64,000 nt of DNA from Aelia acuminata (taxonomy: Eukaryota; Arthropoda; Insecta; Hemiptera; Pentatomidae), in assembly GCA_911387785.2 (NCBI GenBank), contig OU426979.1:50703588-50767587 (forward strand), read 5' to 3'. Below, piece by piece: positions 11,426 through 22,640 of this stretch (position 1 is its first letter; each line of letters starts with the position of its first letter). The notes under the pieces were generated by a model. The model did no database searches, was not told the DNA's origin, and worked only from the letters and a program-made list of their open reading frames with translations. Both the position numbers and the translations under genes were made by a program.

Positions 11426-12940
11426 GAAATATGATCTTCAGAAAAGAAAATCAAACTACCTCAGTAGAAGAAAAAACGATATAAAATCACTAAGTCTAGC
11501 ATAAATATAAGCCTATTTTTCTAAAATAGGAATTGCAAAAATTTTTACATAAATTCAATGTTACTAATTCATATTTTTCCAATATTCATATCAACAAAAT
11601 AAATGAATTCACTCATACGTATGTAAATATTATTATGATTGAGGGGGCCACATATAGTTCGTCTAATACATGAATAATCTGAATTTTATTTTATTTTATT
11701 TTTTAAAGCGTATAATCTCATGATTACCCTCTACTACCTCTTTGCGAGACCACTTATAGAACTTTTAAGTGACGAATCGTGAAACAATCCGATAGACCTA
11801 GAAATAGATATTAAATGAATGAAAAAGGAACAAATTTTAAATTCTTACCTCAGAAAAATCCTTTTTAGAAATATGGTTTTTGCATATTTTAACTTTTTTT
11901 GTAACTCATTTGAGTAAATATAATTACACATAAGTATTTAAAATTTTAATTTATATAACTCTCAAGGCCCTAGTAATTAGTAATTTCAAGGAATCAAACA
12001 ATGAGATATCCGGAGCGGCACCAAATTTTGCAAATGTCAGCAGAAGAGAACCCATGAGTTCTAGGAATTCCGATAAAAAATATTTTCAATAGAAATATTT
12101 TCAATCGAATCTATTCCCGGCCGAGGTTGAACCCTTTATGTTATAATTAAATTGTTTAAAAATTGAAATAACTAAAGTTTAGGATCAAGTATTAGTTATA
12201 TTTAGATGGATTAGGGAACTCATTACCTTGATTGCAACTCTTGCAATATATGAAAAACGATTTGATTATATAATATTTTAATTTGTCCTGTGTTTGGTTT
12301 TAAAACCCTATATATTTTTAATCCCCCTATTACATTTAAGACTTACAGAGTCCCATAGTCTTTCTACCGATCCCTTCATTTTAAGTTATCATTTTATGGC
12401 GTATAACATTGTATATGTATTATATAATATAACATCTAAACTAGATAAATGGATTCATAAAATCTACGTAACCCTGGTTTAAAGATTTGCTACGGTTGAA
12501 ACTTAACAACTTGTGAAGCCAAACCAATTTTGCTGACCCTTTTCGGTGATATAAAAGTAATAAGGAAAAATATTAAATAAAAGAGATACGAATTTTAGTT
12601 ATCTTCAATTAAGTAAATAAACATAATGCAATCAACATATACAACAATTCTTAAAAAAAAGTAATGTCCTTGCTAAAATATGCTATGTTTTCCTTAGGTA
12701 TAGGGTTTATATAAAGACTGATTCAACAGACTCAGTAGTAAAAAAAATAATCTTCAACAATTGATATTAATTAATGTGAAGAAGTATTGAGTAATTTGAA
12801 AGGTAATAAAAAGTAATACATATTTCCGCACTATATAATTTAATAATTACTGGGTGCTTCATTTTTGCACCTATAAAACACAGATTTTGCCAAACAAATT
12901 TCTTATAATTAACCAATATTAAGATGTTTAAATAGTGTTT
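11426..12940. other. AT-rich noncoding DNA
   Basis: No gene or element recognised. Confidence 0.5.
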
Positions 12941-12962
12941 TCTTATTTTTTTTCAGGTAAGT
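12941..12962 (+). promoter_or_regulatory. Candidate recursive splice site (zero-length exon)
   Basis: A pyrimidine tract ending TTTTTTTTCAG (to 12956) is joined directly to a perfect 5' splice site GTAAGT (12957-12962). This acceptor-donor juxtaposition is the consensus of ratchet points used in long insect introns. If real, the window lies in a large plus-strand intron whose gene lies outside it. Chance occurrence in AT-rich DNA is possible. Confidence 0.4.
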
Positions 12963-13161
12963 AAAAATGTTGCTTCCTATGAATATGTTTTAACGCTGAA
13001 ATAACTAGAGTGACGAAAGAAGACGTGAACGTAAGTAAATAAGGTTTAAGAGATGAATAAATAACAAAAAATTATTAACACGTTTTAACATCCGGAACAC
13101 TAGTACAAAACTAGAACATTTTAAATTTTTTTAAAAATCTCAAAATTATATTCTATACAAA

Positions 13162-13202
13162 ACCAGAAGTTTTTAGCAATAATACAAATAAAAACTTCTG
13201 GT
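13162..13202. repeat. Perfect 14-bp stem-loop
   Basis: ACCAGAAGTTTTTA at 13162-13175 is exactly complementary to 13189-13202 across a 13-nt loop. It is too short for a miRNA precursor and has no neighbouring gene to regulate. Confidence 0.6.
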
Positions 13203-14008
13203 ACTCAAAAAAAGTTATTCTAATCTCAGCGTGCAGTTAACTAAAGACAAATACAAGTGTTCTAACCTCCCATTTTTTAACTACAAGCGTTGTAAAAGAA
13301 TACGAAACGGCAAAAACGCATGCGAGAAATAAAAAAAAATTAGTGTAAGAGAGTAAGGATTTACAGAAAAAGGTAGAACCTTTATTTCAACTTATTTTAT
13401 TTAATTAATTTTTATCCAAAAATTAATATATCATTTACAACACACGCATTTGACAGGCATCTAATTTTTACTTTATTTTTTTATAAGTTATTATGGTGCA
13501 TCCACACTGCCAACAATAGTCAAGCAACTTCTTAATCACAAAAAGTATAACACATCTTAAGAGAACCAGAACACAAGCGATTAATTAGTTGCATTAACAA
13601 AATCTAACACCTTCAATTTATCTGGGAGCTAGAAAAATATAACAAGTATCAGAAGTACTGCTTCATCATTGAGGAAATTAAAAAGATGTTCAGATGTTTT
13701 GCATATTTTGTCTTCATTAATAATAATAATAATAAAGGCTTATTATTATTATATTTCAACAGCTTAATGAATGAACTATTTTCCATTTTAAATATTATGT
13801 AACACAAACAATTTTCTTTATTCTTTTTTTCAGAGGGTTTATCGCTTGTATGAGTTAATAGGATTTACAGAAAGAAAATATCTAGATTTTGAAAACGTGT
13901 GTATAGACATCATTATTGCTTATTAGTTATCTTTGTATTATATGTTATTATTTATTATCTTTGAAATTATATACCATCACGATTATACTAATAATAGTTC
14001 TATAAAAT

Positions 14009-14055
14009 ATTATGTATGATAATATATATATAATAATAATATTATCATACATAAT
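14009..14055. repeat. AT-rich perfect palindrome
   Basis: ATTATGTATGATAAT (14009-14023) is inverted exactly at 14041-14055 across an AT-rich 17-bp spacer, a cruciform-prone site. Confidence 0.7.
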
Positions 14056-14123
14056 AATAGTTTGCTGATTAACTGAATATGAATTTAATAAATGTAATAA
14101 AGTGTCCTCACATATTTAAATAT

Positions 14124-14165
14124 TGAGTAGTGGTGTCGGCATCGTACTTAGGGTTCTTTAAGACT
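14124..14165 (+). mobile_element. RTE 3' terminal scrap
   Basis: TAGTGGTGTCGGCATCG, then AGGGTTCTTTAAGACTTTGTTAT, matches the last bases of the complete RTE (GTGGTGTCGGCATCGAACC, then GGGTTCGTTAAGCCTTTATTAT at 52463-52505). It is another extreme 5' truncation of the same lineage. Confidence 0.65.
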
Positions 14166-14970
14166 TTGTTATGAAAATATTTAAATATTTAATTTGCTTA
14201 CAGAATTATAGTTCATAATAAATTATGTATCATTTTGAATATTGGTTAAAAAAAATTATTTCTGCATTTTTTTTGTCTTTCTTGTAGTATCAACTAGCGA
14301 TTTTAAGGGTATATATTAACTAAAATACGGCGCACGAGTTTGGGTTTATCCATGATATGAATTAGATATTAAAGGAAATTTTATAGATTTAAAAAACGTT
14401 TCTACAGACGTTATTATCGTCCTAAAATGTATTGTGTGTTACTATCATCTTTGAAACTATATAAAATAACTATGAAACATCATAGGTTGCTTATATATTT
14501 AAATATCAAGTGTTCATACACAATGATTGCTTATTATGTTGAATGTTTTTAACACAAAAAAAATTCTGTATTTTTCTCCGTCTTCTGGTTTCGGCACACT
14601 GCCGACTTTAGCAATATCTATTAAATTAAACAAAGCAAAAAGGATTCGGTGTTATCGCTTATAGGAATCATATTTTTTATTGTTTTATGAACTATTAAGC
14701 TGGCGGAGGACGCTTGGAGAACAGCAGCGGGAAACTTTTAAACAGACAAGATAGTTTAATGCCAGAGACTAAAAAGTTGTCATTGTGCGACTAGCGTTAA
14801 TCTATCTCATCTTACTTGTAAACCACTTTCCAATTAGGCAAAATATATTGATGAATTAACTGAAATAAAGCAAACGAATAAGGGTTTATCCATAATATGA
14901 GTTTAATATTAATATCAAAAAGAAAAGGTTAAAATTTACAATACGTGTCTACAGTCGTCAATTTTATCTC

Positions 14971-15572
14971 CTAAATAGAGGTAGATCACCTCAACAATAG
15001 CGTAAACATAAACATCAATATTCAAAGAATTGAAATAGGTAAGCCTGACATATGAAAGAAAATAAGCAATAATTGCGTTGGCAAGTGAGCAGAAAATATA
15101 TTAGAATTTGTTACGCTAATGAATTTTTCGAAGTAAGTGAGATTTTGCTGAACATTCTTCTAAAAGATAAATAGTTAAAACAGTTATTTATAATAATATA
15201 TTTCATATGAAATCAAATCATTACTTATTTAATTTGAAAAAGTACCATGTTTTAATTTTTTAGAATAACGACGTTTTATTATTTAGAATGACAAAGGTTA
15301 TTATAATCTTTATTAAACATCGTAAAATCATATTTTATTAACTGAACATAATAGAAAGGTAAAGTGAATGCAGTTGATGAGTATGCTTCATGGTAATAAC
15401 CTAATAGTTTCTAGTTAAAAAGGAGAAAAAAATAATAAAATGTCATGGGATTGACCAATGAAAAAAACGTTATTATCTTATTATTTTTATTATTATAAAG
15501 AATAAAATAAAAAAAGATGCACAATTCACAGCGTATTATTAATATTACATTACCAATAATATTTTATATTAA
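14971..15572. other. AT-rich noncoding DNA
   Basis: No recognisable feature. Confidence 0.5.
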
Positions 15573-15795
15573 TTTAATCTATTTTTGTGGTTAACCACCT
15601 TGTTTTGAATTATTTTAAATAATTTAATTTTTGAAGAGAAAAGACGGGGCTCCACCGGGAGTCGAACCCGGGTATTCCGCGTGACATGCGCGGTATGCCA
15701 ACTACTTACTGCACCACAGAGCTCGAAAAAAATTAAATAATAATAATTAAAATAATTTAAAACAAGGTGGTTACCCACAAATAAATAGATTAAAT
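15573..15795 (-). mobile_element. tRNA-Asp-derived SINE with about 60-bp palindromic arms
   Basis: The core (15653-15725, minus strand) is tRNA-Asp-like. It has an A-box-like stretch TGTGGTGCAGTAAGTAG, an anticodon-loop match GCATGTCACGCGG (GTC anticodon) and a B box GGGTTCGACTCCC. It is followed by TCTTTTCTCTTC and an AT-rich body. The flanks 15573-15632 and 15726-15795 are inverted copies of each other, each containing the family's GGTGGTTA(A/C)CCAC motif and CTTGTTTT(A/G)AATTATTTTAA. The tRNA-like core thus sits in the loop of a long potential hairpin. It is not a functional tRNA: the acceptor stem and D-arm are degraded. Confidence 0.8.
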
Positions 15796-15904
15796 ATATA
15801 AAAAGATTAAATAGATAAAAAAATAGATTAAATTACTATAAAATAATTTAAAAATTGACGATCGTCAAGAGATGAACAAAAATTGTCCACCTCCCTTTTT
15901 GGCT

Positions 15905-16015
15905 CCGCTTGGAAGCGAGCTTGTGGTGTAGTGGTTAGCATTCTGTGCATGTCACGCGGAAGACCCGGGTTCAACTCCCGGTGGAGCCCAGTCTTTTCTC
16001 TTAAAAAAATAAATT
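15905..16015 (+). mobile_element. tRNA-Asp-derived SINE head
   Basis: GAGCTTGTGGTGTAGTGGTT supplies an A box, GCATGTCACGCGGA the Asp-type anticodon arm, and GGGTTCAACTCCC the B box. The conserved family flank TCTTTTCTCTT and an AT body follow. The family GGTGG...CCAC arm is not clearly present on either side. It lies 180 bp from the minus-strand copy at 15.7 kb, so the two heads form an inverted pair. Confidence 0.8.
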
Positions 16016-17986
16016 ATTTAAAATTACCTATAATATTATAGTTTAAAGCAATATAATATTACCAACAATATATTAATTTTATAATATTAATAATAAGTTT
16101 GAATGCTAGGTTTTGATAAAGTTACAGGAGCTAGCCAGGTATGATCAAAGACCCAAACATAGATTCAGTTGGAGTTGAGTCCGATTCCTCCCTATTCGCC
16201 CCCTTCTTCTGCCCCCCTAAGTTTAGCTATCAAGGGGACTTATCGGATACTTTACCTTTGACAGTCAGCTACTGAACCCTTTCAAGTGAAAATCGATAAT
16301 CCGAGGCACAGATTCGAATTTGAATTCCCTCTGAAACAGAAGGAAATGAAATGAGTAGAGGAACGCTTTTACTAAAAGTTACATCCGTAATCAGTTTATT
16401 GTGTTCTCGATGCAATTGTTTTAGATGCATATTGCTCGAAAATAAAATACAAATGTTTTCTTGACTGCCAATTTTAAAGATTATAATAGTTTTCTTGTGG
16501 TTTTCAGTCAATAAACAACAGATATATTGTGGCTCAAAAGGTCGCCACTAAATTGTATAAATATCGGCAAACTATAATAATACATCTAAGTGGATTATTA
16601 TAACGCTTCTATTAAAAACAGAAATATACCGTAATGAAATTGCTATAGATTTCATGTAACTTACATATATATAATGTATAATAAGCCCTTTAACGAACTG
16701 ACCATTATGTATATTTACAATTAAGGGAATTCGTACCGATTTCGTGTTTGTAAAATAAACATTTGTAATTATCAACATATTCTGAGGTTGATCAACTAAA
16801 TTCTGAGAAAGGGCAAAAACAAATATTTCATAATCATATCCACAATCTAATGATACAAGCGAAAAGTTAAAACTATATATGCACTAAAAGATGACGAAGA
16901 TATAACCCTTACCTTAATTGAGTACATAAATGCAGTCAAATAATACAATGGAATATATAAAAGGAATTAATTGGTAATAAGGACGTTTTTAGGTAGAGGC
17001 TAGAACAAAAAATAAATTTTACTCGATATTTTCAGGTATAAAATAAAGAAGAATTAATTTATAATTTACACAGATCAATTATCAATCCTTTTTTAATTAT
17101 CTGTTCTTTTCTAATATGATATCGCAGTAATACTATTTTTCCTTTATCTCAATATCATTATTTTATTCTCCTTTTTCTCTTAATTACTTTGTCGAAGAAG
17201 TAATGTATTTTCTATGTAATATACTTATAATAATCAGGAAGTAAGATGGAATCACTTATTATTTTGCCTTCCACCCTCCCACAGAATAAAATAAAACGAT
17301 GAGCTCCTCAAGCTATTTTATGTTTTTTTCCTTCTAAAAATACTTATTAAAAAAAAAAAAACCTTTCTATTATTTTCTTCCCTAAATATCTCCGATTTAA
17401 GCTACCCCTTATATGGTTGAAAATTAGGAGCAGAATAATCACAGATGCAAATAAATGGGAACCGAAAGGTGCCTTAAGATATCAAGAAACATTAAATCCA
17501 TGCTTGAACTGCACAAAGTGGGTTAAGTACAAAAAACAAAACAAAAAAAAAAAACATTAATTTGTTCCTGCATAACTTTTAATGCTTTCCTGATGAGTAA
17601 ATAAAAGATTCAGGAAATTGCCAACCATGCTAAGCGCCAAACAAAGTATAAAAAACACACGAAAAGACCAACGTTTTCTATCGCATTTTTCTCAAATGTA
17701 CGATTTCGGTTTTAACACACCTTACGGTGCGAACATAGATACAACAAAACATAAAAAAAAAACACTAAAAAAAAACTAAGTATGATTTAAATACCCTGCC
17801 CAGTCGGTCTATACAGAAAAGAAAGATTCCAGGGATTTCTATGAATGTAGACATGGCTGGGAGGGAGGGGATTGGTGAAAAGATATCCAAGTACTTTTAT
17901 GTTACTATATTGTAACGTCTACACATATATACATTATTTTTAAATTAATACGCTAATTTACATCCTATTACTTTGATAAATTACAG
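16016..17986. other. AT-rich noncoding DNA
   Basis: No gene recognised. A weak splice-type junction TTTTCAG|GTATAA occurs at about 17029-17041 on the plus strand. Confidence 0.45.
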
Positions 17987-18056
17987 AAACTATTTTCAGT
18001 ACCTTATTTTTATTTCGCTATTCATATTCTCATTGCTCTTGCCAGATTCTATTAAG
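17987..18056 (+). other. Candidate 70-bp exon encoding a hydrophobic segment
   Basis: The segment is bounded by a 3' splice-like site (GATAAATTACAG ending 17986) and a consensus 5' splice site AAG|GTATGT (18057). The open frame across it begins NYFQYLIFISLF and continues IFSLLLPDSIK, a run of about 16 hydrophobic residues like a signal peptide or membrane segment. No initiator ATG lies inside. It could be an internal exon of a plus-strand gene, in keeping with the recursive splice candidate 5 kb upstream. The pyrimidine tract is weak and no partner exon was found, so it may be chance. Confidence 0.25.
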
Positions 18057-19440
18057 GTATGTAGGACTAGACAGTTCAAGATAACAAACGTAGCTTCTCA
18101 ATCGGTTGTTGTGAACAAGCTGGGATACAATGTAAACCAGAACAATTCCTCTTATCACGGGACTTTGTTGGTCTTCATGGAAACTGGCACAAGGATCTGG
18201 TCAAACTTTAAATTTGTAATATTTATAAATCTTTGCAACACGATATAATCTTAGTAATAAATTATAAAACAGATCTAGGGCAATTTTTTGCCCCCATGTA
18301 TCCATCAATCACCCATTTTTTAAAACAGTAATCAATGAAATGTTCTTGAACATAGAAACTTTATTCCTTAACTACAGAAATAATAATCACTAATATTTTC
18401 ATTATAATTTTTAATTCATGAAAAATCACTATGAAATATGTAAAAAATATAAAGAAAAGAATCTCATCAACAGAAATTAGGATTCAATATAACTGCGCAA
18501 TGCAAATAATAATATATCATGAAATCGGAGCAAAAAAATTTATTTTATCAGATTTGTATGAAGGATGGGGAACAGCCCCTCCTTTGATTTCTCATCAAGA
18601 AATCAGTTTCATCAATATGCTGCTTAAAATTAATACTAAAAATACATATTTTTATGAGAATAAAAGAACAGAAACGTTTTTGGTAATAATTCCATTAACT
18701 TCCGACAAACGGGCATATGGTACTATAAACATTACTTAAAACAATTTACACATAAGTTTATCTTGCTTTAGGTATTAAAATTAAAATTCACAAAAATAAA
18801 AATTAGAATTCTTCTTATTCATTATATATCTTGTGATATACCTACTTATTTACAAACATTAATATTAATAATATATTAATATTCTAAGATGTTAATTGAT
18901 AAGCGCCTCAAATGGTTTATTGGATGAAAAGATTGTATTTTCTAAGGCTAATAGCGTTGGATAGGAATCAAGTTTCTAACTTTACCAGTTCACCAGTTAA
19001 GTTTTGAGTGATGTCACAAGAGTCCCCAAACGCTTGAAACGCTAGTGGTAACAGAATGACAGTTTGTTTTGGAAAGTAGGCAAGTGTCATAGTCTACCTT
19101 TCAACCTTCACATAACCTTCGTCTCTCACCTCCAGTGCTTTAATTAAAGTCGGTTTATACAAATAAAGCCATAAACAACTCCTGGATACAGATTTAACAC
19201 AAAATAAAATAAAACCTTCACTGAAATGGTGGAATGGGACAGGAAAGAAGATTTAGAGAGCGGAAAAAGTATCATAAATATGGATGAAATTGATCGAAAA
19301 CAATGTTAGATTTTTATGGCCGCAAAATACCATATGTTTAAAGAAATTAATTGTAAATAATCTCAGAACTTTTTTAATATTATAATCTAGACAGTTTACA
19401 TACACACCATCTTAACACTGTAACTACCACAAATCGTGGT
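18057..19440. other. AT-rich noncoding DNA
   Basis: Contains an unrecognised 102-codon open frame (18431-18739, plus) rich in Lys, Ile and Asn with no motif. I do not consider it a gene. Confidence 0.45.
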
Positions 19441-20659
19441 TGATAGAAGAGAGCAGGGTTGGTTGGCATAGGGGGGTAGGTTGGCCTTTGGCTTATAATT
19501 TCCGTCACACCTGTTGTGAAGGTGCCACAATCGTACATGTGATCCGCTCGACCTCGGGAGTCTTGTCCTGAGGTTTCAGTCTGATGCTAACAGTGTGGAG
19601 AAGTGTGTGCTTCATTGATTGATTTTACAACATTTAAGTAAATTTGGTTTTCAGGCATGGCAAAACATTTGACTCCGATTCTATTCACATAGCCCCGAAC
19701 TCCTATGAAAAACCTAAACTTTCAACTAACCAGTTTCTTGTTTGGTTGTTCTCCCCTGTCCTGGCAGTCATCTTTCATTTGATTTCACCTGTGGGGTTAG
19801 TTGGCTATCTTCAACTGGGGTTTGTTGGCGTAGCAGCAAGTCACAAAAGTAAGGTAAACATAAACAAAGGTGAAACTACCACTTGTCTTTAGTTCTAGCG
19901 AGGAGGAGGAGAGCAATATTTCCAATGCAAAAAGAGACGACAGTCTAAACTTAAACGGAATCTTTAGGAACAACGAAAAAGATAATGACATGAAAGATCA
20001 CCTTCAGCCGCAATCGAAGCTTATTGATGAACCAGCCACACCTGGCTACCATGAAAATGAAACTAGTGCACCGCTGACACTTTCTCATGATACGACTGAA
20101 CGGCCAGAGAATATTTATCGTACCGAAAGTTTTTGAAGATGTGTTAAATTCGTTTTGTTTTATGAAAATTTTGTTTACATTGTTCTAACGCAATGATGCT
20201 TCTAAGCCGTTACATTTTCCTAATTTCTGCTGTTTGAAATGTTATGTAAATTGTTAAATTGCAATAAATGAAGCCGTATGGTATAATACAGCCAATTGTT
20301 ATTCTATTTTCCCTTAATAGCTGTTAAAAACCTATCAAAATTATTATATCATTATAGTGCAGCTTTTAATAACAATAAAATGTGTCAGGCATTAGTTGAA
20401 TGAGATGGTCAAACAACACTACCTTTTAGGCCAAACCTGCCCCACATGGGGGGGGGGGTTAATTGGCATACTCTGGCTTAACGAATTCTTAAATTTCCTA
20501 TGATCATAGTGTTAAATATTATGTGTTGAAAAAAATACTTGAAGTACTCTAATACTTGGGGTTTACAGTGGTATCAGCCATATTGGGAATGACAACAGAA
20601 ATGACACAACAATCAAAAAAGTGAAAACTATTGCCAACCAACCCCGCTCTCCCCTACTG
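19441..20659 (+). mobile_element. Decayed pogo-like DNA transposon with 27-bp terminal repeats
   Basis: The right end (20633-20659) read on the minus strand starts CAGTAGGGGAGAGCGGGG and continues TTGGTTGGC. The left end (19441-19467) matches at 21 of 27 positions and every mismatch is a transition. The CAGT start and the G-rich 'GGTTGGTTGGC' repeats, echoed subterminally at 19470-19485 and 20430-20470, are the style of Tc1/pogo-group ends. The interior is 1.2 kb and holds what looks like the tail of a transposase gene. No TA duplication is left at the flanks. The superfamily is inferred from the end sequence only. Confidence 0.55.
19655..20268 (+). pseudogene. Probable transposase 3' exons and polyadenylation site
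   Basis: Two open segments lie inside the pogo-like element. The first (19655-19853) follows a splice-like TTGGTTTTCAG and reads HGKTFDSDSIHIAPNSYEKP, then STNQFLVWLF. The second (19893-20136) follows CTTGTCTTTAG and reads SSSEEEESNISNAKRD, continues with an acidic, Ser/Thr/Pro-rich tail and ends ENIYRTESF with a stop. AATAAA follows at 20263. An acidic Ser-rich C-terminus after the DDE domain is usual in pogo-group proteins. The catalytic domain is absent. The exon phases do not match at the obvious GT (19849 or 19854), so the gene is broken or my intron is wrong. The product is unassigned. Confidence 0.35.
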
Positions 20660-20929
20660 CAAAATGTCTTATGTTAATTAATAGCTGATTTTCAGAAACG
20701 AAAAAGTCATTTTATTTGATTTTAATAAATAAGAAATTAATATTTTAAGTTTTGTATTTGATTATCGAAATAAACATCAAAATTGTTATTGTATTCATTT
20801 AAAACAAAAATTTTTTTTTGTTAAAGTAAAATTTTACTTATAGGCTGGTGTCACTCAGGATCATTGACCAAGCTAATCCTGAAATTCGAATAATTGTTTA
20901 CTGGGCATGGTTCTTCTTTTCTATTTAAT

Positions 20930-21625
20930 GGTGACATACTCCGTCTCTTATGACCCAAGACTACTCGTTGTCATAAAAATCCCATAATAGAAAATTTCTG
21001 ACATACGACCTTTTGCAGTATCAACAACGACATGCTGATGACACTTGTGTGCTATCAGTTAACAACGATCCATTTACTGCTTCCTAAAAAACCTGCAAAC
21101 CATTGAAAAATAGTATAAAAAATGGAGAATCAAAACAATTCCATCAAATAGCCTTTATTCTAAGTCGTAAACCTACGACCACCTGTCCAACAGTATCCTT
21201 TAACAATGTTCTACTATTCCCTGTTAAAACAGATTAGGACTCCGATAGGAAAAATGTTTAACTTGGAATCCTTATACATGTATGTGTTATACTACAACAC
21301 TTACTTGATAAGAGCTCAAAACTCCCCATCAATTACAAAACTCATTAATATGACAATGATGAAACCTATTTGGATTAACGGATTCGAAACTTGGAGCTCC
21401 ATCAAACATCTAACTTCTCTCGTACCCAATCCCTACAATCCAAAATCCTTAATAACCTTTTGTCACAAATAAAATTATCAATAAATATCTTGATGTTCCA
21501 TTAGTCGTTTGGAGTCGGGTTGAAATCCAGATACCAATCCTTACACAATAAACTTTCCACTCATCCGAATACTCTATTCCTGTCAATCCACCAGGTCTTC
21601 TCAGAATAAGATGAATTCCGGACCT
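20930..21625 (+). pseudogene. Jockey-like reverse-transcriptase C-terminal remnant
   Basis: Scattered frames preserve the late part of a Jockey-type ORF2. KWRIKTIPSNS (about 21120) matches the 'KWRIKIN..KS' segment, PTVSFNNV (about 21185) the 'PPVSFNN' segment, and KPIWINGFETWSS (about 21362) the 'LKPIWTYGIQLWG' segment. TQSLQSKIL follows in another frame (about 21425). Several frameshifts and stops separate these blocks. The RT catalytic core is not present. It is dead, and probably the same broad lineage as the gag remnant at 47.8 kb. Confidence 0.65.
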
Positions 21626-21791
21626 TTTAATTTAGAATTATTATTAGTGAGCTATTGATGGTTATTACAAATTGATACTTGTGATTTTTTTTTTCTTTTC
21701 TTCACCTTTTATTATGTAATGAGACAGTTGTAAATATCAACGAAATCTTAACAAAAATATATAAAAGCTAACAATATTCACAGGTAACAGT

Positions 21792-21973
21792 ATAAGGCTA
21801 GGCGCATATACTGCTCGCGACGCAGAGCAGTTTTTGTGAAAAGTGAATTAGATAAAAAACCGCGCACATTGGGACGCAGAGCAGGGCAGCGCAGTTTCCT
21901 ATCTACCACACGCATTACAAAATTTCTACTCTGCTATGCGTCGCGAGTGTCTCAATGTGCGCTCGGCCTAATA
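21792..21973. mobile_element. Short inverted-repeat element (MITE), family M1
   Basis: The left end AAGGCTAGGCGCATA, then CTGCTCGCGACGCAGAGCAG, is repeated inverted at the right end (minus strand TTAGGCCGAGCGCACATTGA, then CACTCGCGACGCATAGCAG). The 180-bp element is much more GC-rich than its surroundings and carries inner copies of GACGCAGAGCAG. A second copy is at 31365-31540. Confidence 0.75.
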
Positions 21974-22640
21974 CTCGTAAATACATCTTATATTCCAAGA
22001 GGTGTTTTGTGTCATTGATTCACGTCTCAAATCCGTTTTTAGCTTCGCTTGGAAAGAAATTTCAGTTTTGGCAGTTGTCTTCTATAAACTTTCAATACCA
22101 CAATTAAAAAAAAGTTTATAAATAAACAAAGAAAATTAATACTAAAAAGTTTTATAATTCCATTTTATTTTATAATTCATATTTTATTTTATTTTCACTA
22201 CAATAAAATAAAACGTAACTTTGTTTGTAAGAGCTACTAGAGTTGATAGCAAGAGCTCACACGATAAAGGTGGGGGAGATAAGGTCAGAGAAAGCCTTCC
22301 TGTCATGGTTGCCTAGGCGGCTCCACTATAAGTTATTTTTTTATACTTTATTTATTTTTTTTTTTTTTATATTCCGTTTCTAAATATAAGAGCTTAAAAA
22401 ATGTCATAAGGTAAAACATAAAGTTCATTCCTTTCGTGTATTGTGTAAAATATTTATTTCGCAAGCCACAACGAAACGATGAATCATTTGCATTTCTACG
22501 AAGAAATACTGATATTACCAACATTTATTTACAGATACATGTAAGTATAAAAAGTAAAAAGAGAACAAATAATTATTACAAACAAATATAAAATTTCATA
22601 AATTTCTTTACAATAAATAATTATTACAAAAACTAAAAAA

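Larger units (their letters stand above)
13830..14970 (+). repeat. Degenerate tandem repeat of roughly 500-540 bp
   Basis: Related strings recur in the same order: GGGTTTATC followed by ATGAGTT or ATGAATT at about 13835, 14340 and 14880; ATCTTTGAAAYTATATA at about 13957 and 14446; and ACGTGTNTA(T/C)AGACRTC at about 13895, 14398 and 14945. The copies have drifted heavily and spacing varies. I see no coding potential. Confidence 0.4.

Noticed and set aside
15653..16000. Functional tRNA-Asp genes
   Set aside because: Anticodon arm and B box are tRNA-Asp-like, but the acceptor stem and D-arm do not pair and each is joined to a SINE body.
16269..16511. Minus-strand frame with DVTFSKS, like the 21-bp repeat peptide at 8.7 kb
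   Set aside because: DNA match is limited to a short GATGTAACTTTT stretch; probably coincidence.
18431..18739. 102-codon open frame as a gene
   Set aside because: AT-driven composition, no motif, no splice or promoter context, no similarity recalled.
19655..20136. Functional two-exon host gene
   Set aside because: Exon phases do not agree across the apparent 39-bp or 44-bp intron, and the segment lies between transposon ends.
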